Positions 1 to 10,089 of a stretch of DNA of 64,000 nucleotides are shown one piece after another; the stretch's first letter is position 1, and every line of letters begins with the position of its first letter. The position numbers were made by a program, and so were the translations under genes. This DNA comes from an uncultured Acidimicrobiia bacterium (GTDB lineage: Bacteria; Actinomycetota; Acidimicrobiia; Acidimicrobiales; CAIXPF01), in NCBI GenBank assembly GCA_903921205.1, contig CAIXPF010000034.1, forward strand, positions 51,844 through 115,843, written 5' to 3'. The notes below the pieces were generated by a model, which saw nothing but the letters and a program-made list of their open reading frames with translations, ran no database searches and was not told the origin of the DNA.

Positions 1-772
1 CGCAGCGCAGGCCTTCCTGATGGCCGACCGACGCACCGACCAGGAAGCTCGCCTGACGGCCGGCACGATCGACCATGGGCAACAGGTCGCATCCGTCGAC
101 CCGGTACAGCCCGACCGTACGGGCCGAGGCACCCGAGCCGGTGAGGACGAAGAGCACCGGGCGGGCCGTCTCACCGCCCGGCTCGCTGCCCGCGCCGAGT
201 ACCACGGCCCCGAGCACCCGGACCTCGCCCGGAGCAGGGTCCTCGGCGACGGCGGTGTCCGATCCCCCACCGGCGGCGAAGCTCACCCGCAGATGCCAAT
301 CGCCCGCCCCCGGCCGCGTCCCGACCGCGTAGCTCGTCACGGTGTCCGCCGCACCGTCGCCGTCGAGATCGGCGCTGAGCGTCCGCACCCGCGCCGCCCC
401 GGCCGGCAGGGCACCGAGCACAGCGCAGCGTGCCAGCGATGCCGCCCCGGTCTCGGTCGCCGGGGGCCGCGAGACCGTCGTCGAGGTCACCGGTACCGAC
501 GCCGTGGTGACGGACGCCGAGTTCCCCGGCCCTCCGGCACCGGCACCGGCGTTCGCTGACGCGCCGGAACCGGCCGGACCGGACCCGGGCCGCGTCCCCG
601 ACGGCGTTGCCACCGTCCCCGGCGACGCATCTGCGGGCCGGCTCGTACCGGCCGGCGATGCCAGCTCCACCGCGTCGTCCGCGCTACGGCACCCGCTGGT
701 CGCGCCGACCACGGCGGTCAGGGCGAGCAGCAGCACCAAGAGCGGTTTCCGACAACGGCCGGCTTCGAGCAA
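1..772 (-). CDS. putative lipoprotein, C-terminus beyond window edge
   Basis: Open minus-strand frame from a TTG at 772 to the window edge, absent from the ORF track (TTG start, partial). Starts LLEAGRCRKPLLVLLLALTAVVGATSGCRSADDAVELASPAGTS: signal peptide with lipobox-like GATSGC. Confidence 0.65.
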   Translation of the reverse strand, partial: MLEAGRCRKPLLVLLLALTAVVGATSGCRSADDAVELASPAGTSRPADASPGTVATPSGTRPGSGPAGSGASANAGAGAGGPGNSASVTTASVPVTSTTVSRPPATETGAASLARCAVLGALPAGAARVRTLSADLDGDGAADTVTSYAVGTRPGAGDWHLRVSFAAGGGSDTAVAEDPAPGEVRVLGAVVLGAGSEPGGETARPVLFVLTGSGASARTVGLYRVDGCDLLPMVDRAGRQASFLVGASVGHQEGLRC

Positions 773-888
773 CGGATCCCTCCTGCGCGATCGCTCTCAG
801 GATACGGGGGCCCGGCCCGATCGGGACCGGACCCCGCACACGATCCCGGTCGGGGCGTCGCCGCATGCTCCAGAGCTCCGGTCAGACC

Positions 889-1740
889 TCAGCGGTCCTC
901 GGGCCGGTACAGGCGGATCGGGTGTGGCTCGGTGAGCCACTTCGCCTGCTTGCGCCACGGCTTGCCCGCCCGGAACCCGCCGTCGACCACCAGGGCGTGC
1001 CCGGTGATCCACTCGCTGTCGTCGGAGGCGAGGAACAGGGCGGCCTTGGCGATGTCGAGCGCCTCACCCATCCGGTGCATCGGCTGGGCGTCGACGCTGG
1101 CCGCCCGGGCCTTCTCGAGGGTCTTCTCGGCCGCTTCGCGACCTGCCGTGCCGAGCGGCTTGCCGGCATAGAGGGGGGTGGCGATGAAGCCGGGACAGAT
1201 GCAGTTGACCCGTACGTTCTGCTCGGCGAGTTCGTTGGCCACGGTGGTGGTGAGCTGGATGACCGCGGCCTTCGCCACGTTGTAGAGGTGTGCACCGACC
1301 CCGCCACCGAGCCCGGCGATGGAGGCCGTCGAGATGATCGAGCCCGACTCCTGGGCCTTGAGCACCGGGGCGGCGTACTTCATGCCGTAGAACACGCCCT
1401 TGAGCAGCACGTCGAAGGTGATGTCCCAGTCCTCGCTGGAGATGGACTGGATCGGGCCCATGGCGCCGCCGAACCCGGCGTTGTTGAACACCACGTCGAG
1501 GCGGCCGAACTGGTTGGTGGCCTCGTCGATGAGCGCAGCGACCTGCTCCTCCTTGGTCACGTTGCAGGGCAGGAAGGCGCAGCGGTCACCGAGACGGCCG
1601 GCGGTCTCCTCGCCGACCTCGGCCTGCATGTCGCCGATGACCACCGAGGCACCCTCGGCGATGAACAGTTCTGCGGTGGCGGCGCCGATGCCGCTCGCGC
1701 CACCGGTGATGACCGCGACCTTGCCGTCGAGCCGTCCCAT
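889..1740 (-). CDS. SDR family NAD(P)-dependent oxidoreductase
   Basis: MGRLDGKVAVITGGASGIGAATAELF (TGxxxGxG), NNAG, YNVAK catalytic motif; the longer ORF (889-2157) is an upstream extension. Confidence 0.93.
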   Translation of the reverse strand: MGRLDGKVAVITGGASGIGAATAELFIAEGASVVIGDMQAEVGEETAGRLGDRCAFLPCNVTKEEQVAALIDEATNQFGRLDVVFNNAGFGGAMGPIQSISSEDWDITFDVLLKGVFYGMKYAAPVLKAQESGSIISTASIAGLGGGVGAHLYNVAKAAVIQLTTTVANELAEQNVRVNCICPGFIATPLYAGKPLGTAGREAAEKTLEKARAASVDAQPMHRMGEALDIAKAALFLASDDSEWITGHALVVDGGFRAGKPWRKQAKWLTEPHPIRLYRPEDR

Positions 1741-1849
1741 GGTTGTGTCTCCCCCGTTGCGGTGCCGGGCACTCCCTGTCCCGGCGGCGTGAGGGCCACC
1801 GTACCCGTCCGGCCACGGCGGCCGCCCCGCTGCCCGGACCGCCGGTAGC

Positions 1850-2941
1850 GTGTCCGCCGTGCGCGACGCCACCCCGACCGATGCGGCCACCGGCTTCACC
1901 GCGATCCCCGTGGTCGACCTCCGCCGTTGGGACCAGGGTGCGGCGGAACGGGCCCGCCTCGCCGACGAGGTCCGCCGGATCTGCCACGAGGTCGGCTTCT
2001 TCACGCTCGTGGGCCACGGCGTCGACGACGCCTTCCTCGACCGGTACGTCACGATGTTGCAGGCCTTCTTCGCCCTCGACGTGGCCGACAAGGCCCGAAT
2101 CGACAAGGTCGCCTCACCGCACTTCCGCGGCTGGGAACGGGTCGGTTCGGAGCTCACCGGCGGCCGGACCGACTACCGGGAACAGCTCGACGTGTCGAGC
2201 GAGCACCCGGCCTACCCCCGCGACGTCGAGCCGGAGTACCTGCGCCTCGACGGGCCCAACCAATGGCTGCCCGAGTCGGTGCTGCCCGGCTTCCGGGCCA
2301 CCGTGACGGAGTTCTTCGCCCGCATGGACGTGCTGGCGCACCGGATCATGGCGGTCGTGGCCACCGGGCTGGGCCTGCCCGAGCGGTACTTCGCCGAGAT
2401 GTTCGGGGAACGGCCGCACTCGCTGGCCAAGCTGATCAGCTACCCACCGACCCCGCCCGGCGAGGCCGGGGTCAACCCCCACCACGACGCCGGGTTCCTC
2501 ACGATCCTGCTGCAGCACGGGGTGGGCGGGCTGCAGGCGCTCTCCCCCGACGGCGCCTGGGTGGACATCGAGCCTCGTCCGGGCGCCTTCGTGATCAACA
2601 CCGGCGAGATGCTGCAGGAACTGTCCGGCAACTACGTCGTCGCCGCCACCCACCGGGTCATCACCGCCGAGGCCCGGTTCTCCTCGGCCTACTTCCACGG
2701 TCCGGACCTGCGGACCCCGCTCGACCCGCTGCCCCTCGACCCCCGTTTCGCCGACGCGGTCGCCGCCTCGGCCCGCCACGCCGGGGCAGGCTTCATGGCC
2801 CGCCGCAGCGAGCTCACCGACGGGATCGACGGTATCGCCAGCCGCGAGGGCGCCGGCGTCTACGGCCGCCAGCTGTGGAACTACTACAGCCGGAGTTACC
2901 CGGCGAACATGGCCCGCCACTACGGCGCGGGCGGGGCCTGA
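1850..2941 (+). CDS. isopenicillin N synthase-like 2-oxoglutarate/Fe(II) oxygenase
   Basis: GTG start; IPVVDLRRW N-terminus, NPHHDAGFLTILLQ (HxD), GAFVINTGEMLQELSGN, THRVI. Confidence 0.9.
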   Translation: MSAVRDATPTDAATGFTAIPVVDLRRWDQGAAERARLADEVRRICHEVGFFTLVGHGVDDAFLDRYVTMLQAFFALDVADKARIDKVASPHFRGWERVGSELTGGRTDYREQLDVSSEHPAYPRDVEPEYLRLDGPNQWLPESVLPGFRATVTEFFARMDVLAHRIMAVVATGLGLPERYFAEMFGERPHSLAKLISYPPTPPGEAGVNPHHDAGFLTILLQHGVGGLQALSPDGAWVDIEPRPGAFVINTGEMLQELSGNYVVAATHRVITAEARFSSAYFHGPDLRTPLDPLPLDPRFADAVAASARHAGAGFMARRSELTDGIDGIASREGAGVYGRQLWNYYSRSYPANMARHYGAGGA

Positions 2942-3001
2942 CGCCACAGCCGGCGGGCGGGACCCGGCCGAACGCCGGCCGGTCCCGCCGACCGACCGGA
3001 C

Positions 3002-4207
3002 CTACCGGCGGATGGTCGCCTTCTCGACCGACGCTCCGACCACCGGGATCTCGTCATCGGCCAACGGCTGCATCCAGTTCTTGCGGGCCAGCGCAGCCTC
3101 CAGGTAGGGCGCCAGCTCGGCGGCCTTGCGGGCCTCGTGCGCCTCCCGGGCGGGCTCGAAGTGCGGCAGCACCTCGGTGCCGAACAGCTCGAGCGAGTTG
3201 CAGATGTCCTCGTGGCGGTTCAACCCGCCCTGCTGCAGGAAGATCACCTGGTCGACCCCGACCTCCTCGTAGGCCCGCACCAGCTCACCGAACTGCGCCG
3301 GCGTCCCGATGCCGGCGGCCGGCTTGGACAGGCCACGGGTCGAGGACTGGGCCAGGTAGTCCTCCCACAGGGTGGTGCGGCCCGGCACGTTGGGCTTCTC
3401 CACCAGGGCCCGCATGGCGTAGTTGAAGAACCGGAACCCGTCGATGCCCTTCTGCACCGCCCGCTCGGGGTCGTGGTCGAGCGAGAACGGCGCCACCATC
3501 GCGATGTTGGCGTTGACCGCATGGCCCAGCGGCACGCACTCCTCGGAGCGGATGATCGAGTAGTAGGCGTCGGCCCAGCGCCTGGCCTCGTCGGGATCGA
3601 CGAAGCTGAACGCCAGCGCCCCCAGGCCGTTGCGGGCCGCCGTCTCGATGGTGGCCCGGTTGGTGCAGGCCATCCACATCGGCGGGTGCGGCTTCTGCAC
3701 CGGCTTGGGCAGCACGTTGCGGCACGGCATCGAGAAGTACTGGCCCTCGTAGCCGGGGTAGGGGTCCATCGCCATCATGTTGGCGATCTGCTCGGCGGCC
3801 TCGAGGGCCATCGCCCGCTTCTCCTTGCCGCTGATGTTGAAGCCCCGCAGCTCCATGCGGGTGGCGCTCTCGCCGATGCCGAGCTCGGCCCGGCCCTGCG
3901 ACACGAGGTCCAACATGCCGACCGCCTCGGCGGTACGGGCCGGGTGGTTGTAGAGCGGGATCACCTGGCGGATGCCGAACCCGACCCGGATGCGTTCGGT
4001 CTTGGCCGCCAAGGCCGACAGGAACACCTCCGACGCCGAGCAGTGGGAGTACTCGTCGAGGAAGTGGTGCTCCACCGCCCAGGCATGGTGGATACCGAGC
4101 TTGTCGGCCAGCACCACCTGCTCGATGGCCTCCTGGACCAGGCGCAGCTCGGCCTGCTCGTCCCACGGCTTGGGCAACTGCAACTCGTAGAACACCCCGA
4201 AACGCAT
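3002..4207 (-). CDS. LLM class flavin-dependent oxidoreductase
   Basis: MRFGVFYELQLPKPW..., WAVEHHFLDEYSHCSASEVFLSALAAKTERIRVG typical of luciferase-like monooxygenases. Confidence 0.9.
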   Translation of the reverse strand: MRFGVFYELQLPKPWDEQAELRLVQEAIEQVVLADKLGIHHAWAVEHHFLDEYSHCSASEVFLSALAAKTERIRVGFGIRQVIPLYNHPARTAEAVGMLDLVSQGRAELGIGESATRMELRGFNISGKEKRAMALEAAEQIANMMAMDPYPGYEGQYFSMPCRNVLPKPVQKPHPPMWMACTNRATIETAARNGLGALAFSFVDPDEARRWADAYYSIIRSEECVPLGHAVNANIAMVAPFSLDHDPERAVQKGIDGFRFFNYAMRALVEKPNVPGRTTLWEDYLAQSSTRGLSKPAAGIGTPAQFGELVRAYEEVGVDQVIFLQQGGLNRHEDICNSLELFGTEVLPHFEPAREAHEARKAAELAPYLEAALARKNWMQPLADDEIPVVGASVEKATIRR

Positions 4208-4303
4208 CGTTCGAACCCCCCAGATCCAGATGCAGCGATGATGCTCGTCATCGTCGGTCACCGCCCCGCCCGGAAGCGAATCGGGCGAGGTGATGGCCGC
4301 CCC

Positions 4304-6286
4304 TCAGCGGGTGCGGGCGAACTCCTCGAACGCACTCAGCGACTCGGGGTTGGCCAGCGAACCCTTGCTCGCCACCTTGTCGGCCTCGGCGCCCTGCAGG
4401 ATGCGCTTGACCGGCAGCTCCAGCTTCTTGCCCGACAGGGTGCGGGGCACCGCTGCCACCGCGACCATACGGTCTGGTACGTGGCGGGGTGAGAGGTCGG
4501 CGCGCAGGGCGGCGGCGACCTTGCCCCGCAGGGCGTCGTCGAGCTCGACACCCGGTTGCAGCACCACGAACAGCAGCAGCTCACCGGCGGTGCCCCCGGC
4601 GTCCTCGAGGTGGACCACCAGGCTGTCCGCCACCTCGGGCAGGCCCTCCACCACCGAATAGAACTCGGAGGTGCCCAGCCGGACGCCGCCCCGGTTCAGC
4701 GTGGCGTCGGAGCGGCCGGAGATCACGCAGGAACCGTGCTCGGTGAAGGTCAGCCAGTCGCCGTGCCGCCACACGCCGGGGAAGTCCTCGAAGTAGGCGG
4801 CGCGGTACTTGGCGCCGTCGGGATCGTTCCAGAAGCCCACCGGCATCGACGGCATCGGCTCGGTCACCACCAACTCGCCGGTCTCGCCCTGCGGGACCGC
4901 GGTGGCGTCGGGCCCGAAGGCCTCCAGCTTGCAGCCCAGGTACGGCCGGGACATCTCGCCCGACCACACCGGGGTGAGGGTGGTCATTCCCACGAACGCC
5001 GAGGCGATGTCGGTGCCGCCGGACACCGAGTTGAGGAACAGCCGCTCACCGAGCTGCTCGTAGAGGTAGTCGAACGCCTCCGGCGGCAACGGCGCCCCGG
5101 TGGAGGCGACGTTGCGGATGGCCGACAGGTCGCCGGCATCGGCCAGGTCCAGGCCCTGCTTGCGGCAGGACACGTAGTACGGCGCCGAGCCTCCGAAGAA
5201 CGTGAGCTTCTCCTCGGCGGCCATCGTCCACAGGCCCAGGGCGTCGGGGAAGAGCGGGTTGCCGTCGAGGCAGACCAGCGTGGCGCCGAACAGCAAGGTC
5301 GACAGCACGTAGTTCCACATCATCCAGCCCGTGGTGGAGAACCAGAACAGGCGGTCGTGGGGCTTCACGTCGTTGAACAGGCCGAGCAGCTTGTGGTGCT
5401 CGAGGGTGACCCCGCCGTGGCCGTGCACGATGGCCTTGGGCAGCCCGGTGGTGCCCGAGGAGTACAGCACGTAGAGCGGGTGGGTGAACGGCATCGGGTC
5501 GAACAGGGCGGCGCCGTCAGCAGGCTCGGCGGCGAGCAACTCGTCCCAGGTCATGGCGTCGGGCACCCGGGTGGGGTCGGGGTCGAGGTAGGGCAGCACC
5601 ACCGTGGTCTGCACCGTGGGCAGCGCGGCACGGATGGCGGCGACCTCGGCCACCCGGTCCATCACCCGGTCCCCGAAGCGGTAGCCGTCGACCACCAGCA
5701 GCACCTTGGGCTCGATCTGGCCGAAGCGGTCCACCACCGAGCGGGTGCCGAACTCGGGCGCACAGGTCGACCACACCGCGCCCATCGACGTGGCGGCCAG
5801 GAAGGCCACGATGGTCTCGGGCACGTGCGGCAGGTAGGCGGCCACCCGGTCGCCGGCGACCACGCCGAGCTGCTGCAGGCCGGCGCGACAGCGGGCCACC
5901 GCGGCGGCGAGCTCGCCGTAGGTCATCTCGGTGCGGGGCCGGGTCTGGGACCGGCCGACCAGGGCGACCCGGTCGCGGTTGGCCGGGTCGGTGGCCACCC
6001 GCAGGATGTGCCCGGCGTAGTTGACGGTGGCGCCCTCGAACCACCGGGCACCCGGCATCACCGGGTCGGCCAACACCTGCGCGTAGGGCGTGGCCGACTC
6101 GATGTCGAAGTAGTCCCAGATCGACTGCCAGAACCCCCCGAGGTCGGTGACCGACCAGTTCCACAGGGTGTCGTAGTCGTCGAAGTGGCCGATCTCCTGC
6201 TCGCGCAGCCATTCGACGTAATGCCCGAGGTTGGACCCCGCCTTCTCACGGTCGGTCGGGTCCCACAGCAGATCACCAGCAGCCAT
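4304..6286 (-). CDS. acetoacetate--CoA ligase (acyl-CoA synthetase)
   Basis: YSSGTTGLPKAIVHGHGG AMP-binding motif; N-terminal WDYFDI and architecture typical of acetoacetyl-CoA synthetases. Confidence 0.9.
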   Translation of the reverse strand: MAAGDLLWDPTDREKAGSNLGHYVEWLREQEIGHFDDYDTLWNWSVTDLGGFWQSIWDYFDIESATPYAQVLADPVMPGARWFEGATVNYAGHILRVATDPANRDRVALVGRSQTRPRTEMTYGELAAAVARCRAGLQQLGVVAGDRVAAYLPHVPETIVAFLAATSMGAVWSTCAPEFGTRSVVDRFGQIEPKVLLVVDGYRFGDRVMDRVAEVAAIRAALPTVQTTVVLPYLDPDPTRVPDAMTWDELLAAEPADGAALFDPMPFTHPLYVLYSSGTTGLPKAIVHGHGGVTLEHHKLLGLFNDVKPHDRLFWFSTTGWMMWNYVLSTLLFGATLVCLDGNPLFPDALGLWTMAAEEKLTFFGGSAPYYVSCRKQGLDLADAGDLSAIRNVASTGAPLPPEAFDYLYEQLGERLFLNSVSGGTDIASAFVGMTTLTPVWSGEMSRPYLGCKLEAFGPDATAVPQGETGELVVTEPMPSMPVGFWNDPDGAKYRAAYFEDFPGVWRHGDWLTFTEHGSCVISGRSDATLNRGGVRLGTSEFYSVVEGLPEVADSLVVHLEDAGGTAGELLLFVVLQPGVELDDALRGKVAAALRADLSPRHVPDRMVAVAAVPRTLSGKKLELPVKRILQGAEADKVASKGSLANPESLSAFEEFARTR

Positions 6287-6347
6287 GGGCGCGAAGCTAG
6301 ACCGGCGGGCAGCGCCGGCGGGAGTGGCCGGCCGGACGCCGCCCGGC

Positions 6348-8105
6348 TCAGCCCTGGCGTTTGCGGATCTTGGCCCAGTCGTCGCGCAGGCCGACCGTGC
6401 GGTGGAACAGGCCCGGTCGGTCGGCGTCGGCGCAGTAGTAGCCAAGACGCTCGAACTGCACCCGCTGCGACGGTGCCGCCTCGGCCAGCGCCGGTTCGAG
6501 CTTGGCCCCGGAGATCACCTCGAGGGAGGCCGGGTTGAGGAAGTCCAACGGGTCGCGACCCTCGTGGGCGTCAGGGTGTGCCTCGGTGAACAGCCGGTTG
6601 TAGTGGCGTACCTCGGCATCGACGGCATGGGCTGCGGACACCCAGTGCAGCGTGGTCTTGACCTTGCGCCCGTCGGGCGACTGCCCGCCGGCGGTGGCCG
6701 GGTCATAGGTGCAGCGCAGCTCGACGATCTCGCCGTCGTCGTTCTTGACCACGTCGGTGCAGCGGATGAAGTAGGCGTAGCGCAGCCGCACCTCGTTGCC
6801 GGGCGACAGCCGGTAGAACTTCGGTGCCGGGACCTCCATGAAGTCGTCGGCCTCGAGGTACAGCTCACGCGAGAACGGCACCTGCCGGGTCCCGGCGGTG
6901 GGGTCCTCGGGGTTGTTGACCGCCTCGAGCCATTCCACCTGGCCCTCGGGGTAGTTCTCGATGACCACCTTGATGGGCCGCAGCACCGCGGTGCGCCGCA
7001 ACGAGGTGCGGTTCAACTCGTCACGCACGAACGACTCGAGCAGCTCGATCTCGTGGATGGAGTTCACCTTTGCCACACCGATGTGGGCGCAGAACGCCCG
7101 CAGCGCCTCGGGCGGATAGCCCAGCCGGCGCAGGCCCCGCAGGGTGGGCATGCGGGGGTCGTCCCAGCCCTCGACGAGGCCGTGGGTCACCAGGTGCAGC
7201 AACTTGCGCTTGGACAGAACGGTGTAGGTGAGCTGCAGACGGGCGAACTCGTACTGGTGGGGATGGTTGCCCGGCACCGCCAGCGTGTCGAGCTCGCCGA
7301 GCTCGCCGAGACGGTCGAGGAACCAGTCGTAGAGCGGACGGTGGGCGTCGAACTCGAGGGTGCACACCGAATGGGTGGTGCCCTCGATGGCGTCGGACTG
7401 GCCGTGGGCCCAGTCATAGGTCGGGTAGATCGGCCAGCGGTCGCCGGTGCGGTGATGGTGGGCATGGCGGATGCGGTACAGCACCGGGTCGCGCAGCTGC
7501 GGGTTGGGGTGCGCCATGTCGATCCGGGCCCGCAGCACCCGGGCGCCGTCGGGGAACTCCCCCGCCCGCATCCCGCGGAACAGCGCCAGGTTCTCCTCGA
7601 CGGTGCGGGTCCGGAACGGGCTGTCGGTGCCCGGCTCGGTGAACCCGCCGCGTTGGGCGGAGATGGTCTCGGCGTCCTGGTCGTCGACGTAGGCCAGCCC
7701 GGCACCGATCAGCCGCTCGGCCCACCGGTAGAGCTGCTCGAAGTAGTCCGAGGCGTAGCGGGTCTCGCCCGGTTCGAAGCCCAGCCAACGCACGTCGGTC
7801 TCGATGCCGGTCACGTAGTCGACGCTCTCGGTCTCGGGGTTGGTGTCGTCCATGCGCAGCCGGCACAGGCCCCCGAACTCGGCCGCGACCCCGAAGTTCA
7901 GGCAGATCGACTTGGCATGACCGATGTGCAGGTACCCGTTGGGCTCCGGTGGGAACCGGGTCTGCACCCGACCTGCGAAGGTGCCCTCCTGCTGGTCGCG
8001 CTGGACCTGCTCGCGAATGAAATCGACGTGGTGGGGGGCACTCGTTGGATCGCCGGCCGGGTTGCTCACCGTGCAATGCTCGCCGCTGGGCACGCCACAG
8101 GACAA
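6348..8105 (-). CDS. glnS: glutamine--tRNA ligase
   Basis: [23 protein letters not shown] (HIGH), [16 protein letters not shown] (KMSKS-like); characteristic GlnRS C-terminal beta-barrel sequence. Confidence 0.93.
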   Translation of the reverse strand: MSCGVPSGEHCTVSNPAGDPTSAPHHVDFIREQVQRDQQEGTFAGRVQTRFPPEPNGYLHIGHAKSICLNFGVAAEFGGLCRLRMDDTNPETESVDYVTGIETDVRWLGFEPGETRYASDYFEQLYRWAERLIGAGLAYVDDQDAETISAQRGGFTEPGTDSPFRTRTVEENLALFRGMRAGEFPDGARVLRARIDMAHPNPQLRDPVLYRIRHAHHHRTGDRWPIYPTYDWAHGQSDAIEGTTHSVCTLEFDAHRPLYDWFLDRLGELGELDTLAVPGNHPHQYEFARLQLTYTVLSKRKLLHLVTHGLVEGWDDPRMPTLRGLRRLGYPPEALRAFCAHIGVAKVNSIHEIELLESFVRDELNRTSLRRTAVLRPIKVVIENYPEGQVEWLEAVNNPEDPTAGTRQVPFSRELYLEADDFMEVPAPKFYRLSPGNEVRLRYAYFIRCTDVVKNDDGEIVELRCTYDPATAGGQSPDGRKVKTTLHWVSAAHAVDAEVRHYNRLFTEAHPDAHEGRDPLDFLNPASLEVISGAKLEPALAEAAPSQRVQFERLGYYCADADRPGLFHRTVGLRDDWAKIRKRQG

Positions 8106-8139
8106 GCACCCCTGCGCGGCGGGCCCGCCGGACGCGGCA

Positions 8140-8994
8140 TCACCGGCTGGCGGCGCTGGTGAAGCGGCGCACGGTGAGGGTGGCGAACACCACGATGATG
8201 CCGAGCGCCCACAGCAGCGACTGCCATGCTGCGCCGCCGGGATCCTGGCCGTTGTAGAGCGCCCGGGCGGCGTCGGTGACCAGGGTGAAGGGGTTGTGCT
8301 CGGCCAGCGTACGCACCCACGGTGCCATCTGGGTCGGGTCGACGAAGGCCGACGAGACGAAGGTGAGCGGGAACATCCAGATGAACCCGGCCGAGTTCGC
8401 CGCCTCGACGGAACGGACGGACAACCCGATGAGGGCCTGGATCCAACTGAACGCGTAGCTGAACACCAGCAGCAGCCCGGTGGCGGCCAGCCCGCGGAGC
8501 AGACCGCCCTCGAAGCGGAACCCGATGATGAACGCCACCACCAGCATCACGCTGAAGGTGATGAGGTTGCGCAAGGCGTCGCTGACGGTGCGGCCGATGA
8601 GCACCGCCGACTGCGAGATGGGCAGCGACCGCAGCCGGTCGATGAAGCCCTTCTGCAGGTCCTCGGCGAGGCCGACGCCGGTGAACGCCGAGCCGAACAC
8701 CACGGTCTGGGCGAAGATCCCCGGCATCAGGTACTGCGTGTAGGACATGCCCGGGATCTCGATGGAGCCGCCGAACACGTAGCGGAACAACACCACGAAC
8801 ATGATCGGCTGCAGGGTGGCGAAGATCAGCAGCTCCGGGTTGCGGGGCATGGCCCGCAGGTGCCGGGTCGCCTCGTTCCACGAGTCGCGCAGGGCCCAGC
8901 GCACCCCGCCCGGCACGTCGCCGGCCCAGACCCGGCCCGGCTCGCCGGCGCCGGCGCCGGTCGTGGTGGTGGTGCTGACAGTCGGGGCACTCAT
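8140..8994 (-). CDS. ABC-2 type transporter permease (DrrB-like)
   Basis: [24 protein letters not shown]...[17 protein letters not shown] typical of daunorubicin-type permeases; start overlaps the upstream ATPase stop. Confidence 0.9.
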   Translation of the reverse strand: MSAPTVSTTTTTGAGAGEPGRVWAGDVPGGVRWALRDSWNEATRHLRAMPRNPELLIFATLQPIMFVVLFRYVFGGSIEIPGMSYTQYLMPGIFAQTVVFGSAFTGVGLAEDLQKGFIDRLRSLPISQSAVLIGRTVSDALRNLITFSVMLVVAFIIGFRFEGGLLRGLAATGLLLVFSYAFSWIQALIGLSVRSVEAANSAGFIWMFPLTFVSSAFVDPTQMAPWVRTLAEHNPFTLVTDAARALYNGQDPGGAAWQSLLWALGIIVVFATLTVRRFTSAASR

Positions 8995-9938
8995 GCGGCG
9001 GACTCCGTGCCGTGCCCGGTCAGGTTCAGGAACACGTCGTCGAGGGTAGGACGGTGCAGCACCAGGTCGTGCACCACCACACCGGCGGCGTCGAGGTCGC
9101 GCACCAGGTCGGGGGTGGTCACCCCGGCCCGCACCCCGACCGTGAGCTCGCGTCCTTCGCGAACCGGGGGAACCGACCCGTGCCGGTGGGCGGCCAGGGC
9201 CGCGAGCACCGCCTCGGGATCGCCCTCGCCGTCGAGGGTGATGGTCACCCGGTCGCCGCCCATACGGGTCTTCAGCTGGTCGGAGGTGCCCTCGGCGATC
9301 ACCCGGCCGTGGTCGATGACCACCATCCGGTCGGCGAGGCGGTCGGCCTCCTCGAGGTACTGGGTGGTCAGCAACGTGGTCGTGCCCTCGCTGACAAGGC
9401 CTTCGATGAGCTCCCACATGCCCAGGCGGCTGCGGGGATCGAGCCCGGTGGTCGGCTCGTCGAGGAAGAGCACCTTGGGCCGGGCCACCAGGCTCATGGC
9501 GATGTCGAGCCGCCGCCGCATGCCACCCGAGAAGCCCTTGACGGGGCGATCGGCGGCGTCGGAGAGGTCGAACTCGGCGAGCAGCTCGGCGGCGCGCACC
9601 TTGGCCTGACGGCCCGGCAGGCGGAAGAACCGGCCGATCAGCACCAGGTTCTCACGGGCGGTCAGCCGTTCGTCGACCGCGGCGTACTGGCCGGTCAGGC
9701 CGATCCGGGCCCGGACCCGCTGCGGCTCGGCCGCCACGTCGATCCCGTCGATGAACGCCCGGCCGCCGTCGGGGCGCAGCAGGGTGGTGAGGATGCGCAC
9801 CGCGGTGGTCTTGCCGGCACCGTTGGGGCCGAGCACCCCCAGCACGGTGCCGCGCTCGAGGGACAGGTCGAGGCCGCGCAGGGCCTCCGTGTCGCCGAAG
9901 CGCTTGATCAGTCCTTCGGCGTGCACCACCGCCGTCAT
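8991..9938 (-). CDS. ABC transporter ATP-binding protein (daunorubicin resistance type)
   Basis: GPNGAGKTT Walker A, FSGGMRRRLDIAMSLVARPKVLFLDEPTTGLDPRSR. Confidence 0.94.
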   Translation of the reverse strand: MTAVVHAEGLIKRFGDTEALRGLDLSLERGTVLGVLGPNGAGKTTAVRILTTLLRPDGGRAFIDGIDVAAEPQRVRARIGLTGQYAAVDERLTARENLVLIGRFFRLPGRQAKVRAAELLAEFDLSDAADRPVKGFSGGMRRRLDIAMSLVARPKVLFLDEPTTGLDPRSRLGMWELIEGLVSEGTTTLLTTQYLEEADRLADRMVVIDHGRVIAEGTSDQLKTRMGGDRVTITLDGEGDPEAVLAALAAHRHGSVPPVREGRELTVGVRAGVTTPDLVRDLDAAGVVVHDLVLHRPTLDDVFLNLTGHGTESAA

Positions 9939-10030
9939 GGCTGTCCTCCTGGTACCGGGCGTCCGCCGGGCACTGCGGCCAACCTACCGACGGTGCGGAT
10001 TCCGTCAGCCGGCGGCGTCGAGCTCACGTC

Positions 10031-10089
10031 GCGCCCTGCCGCGCCCTGCCGCGCCGTGCCCTGCCGTGCCCTGCCGTGCCCTGCCGCGG
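10031..10089. repeat. ~10-bp tandem repeat, GCGCCCTGCC/CTGCCGTGCC type
   Basis: gcgccctgcc gcgccctgcc gcgccgtgcc ctgccgtgcc ctgccgtgcc ctgccgcgg read directly. Confidence 0.9.
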
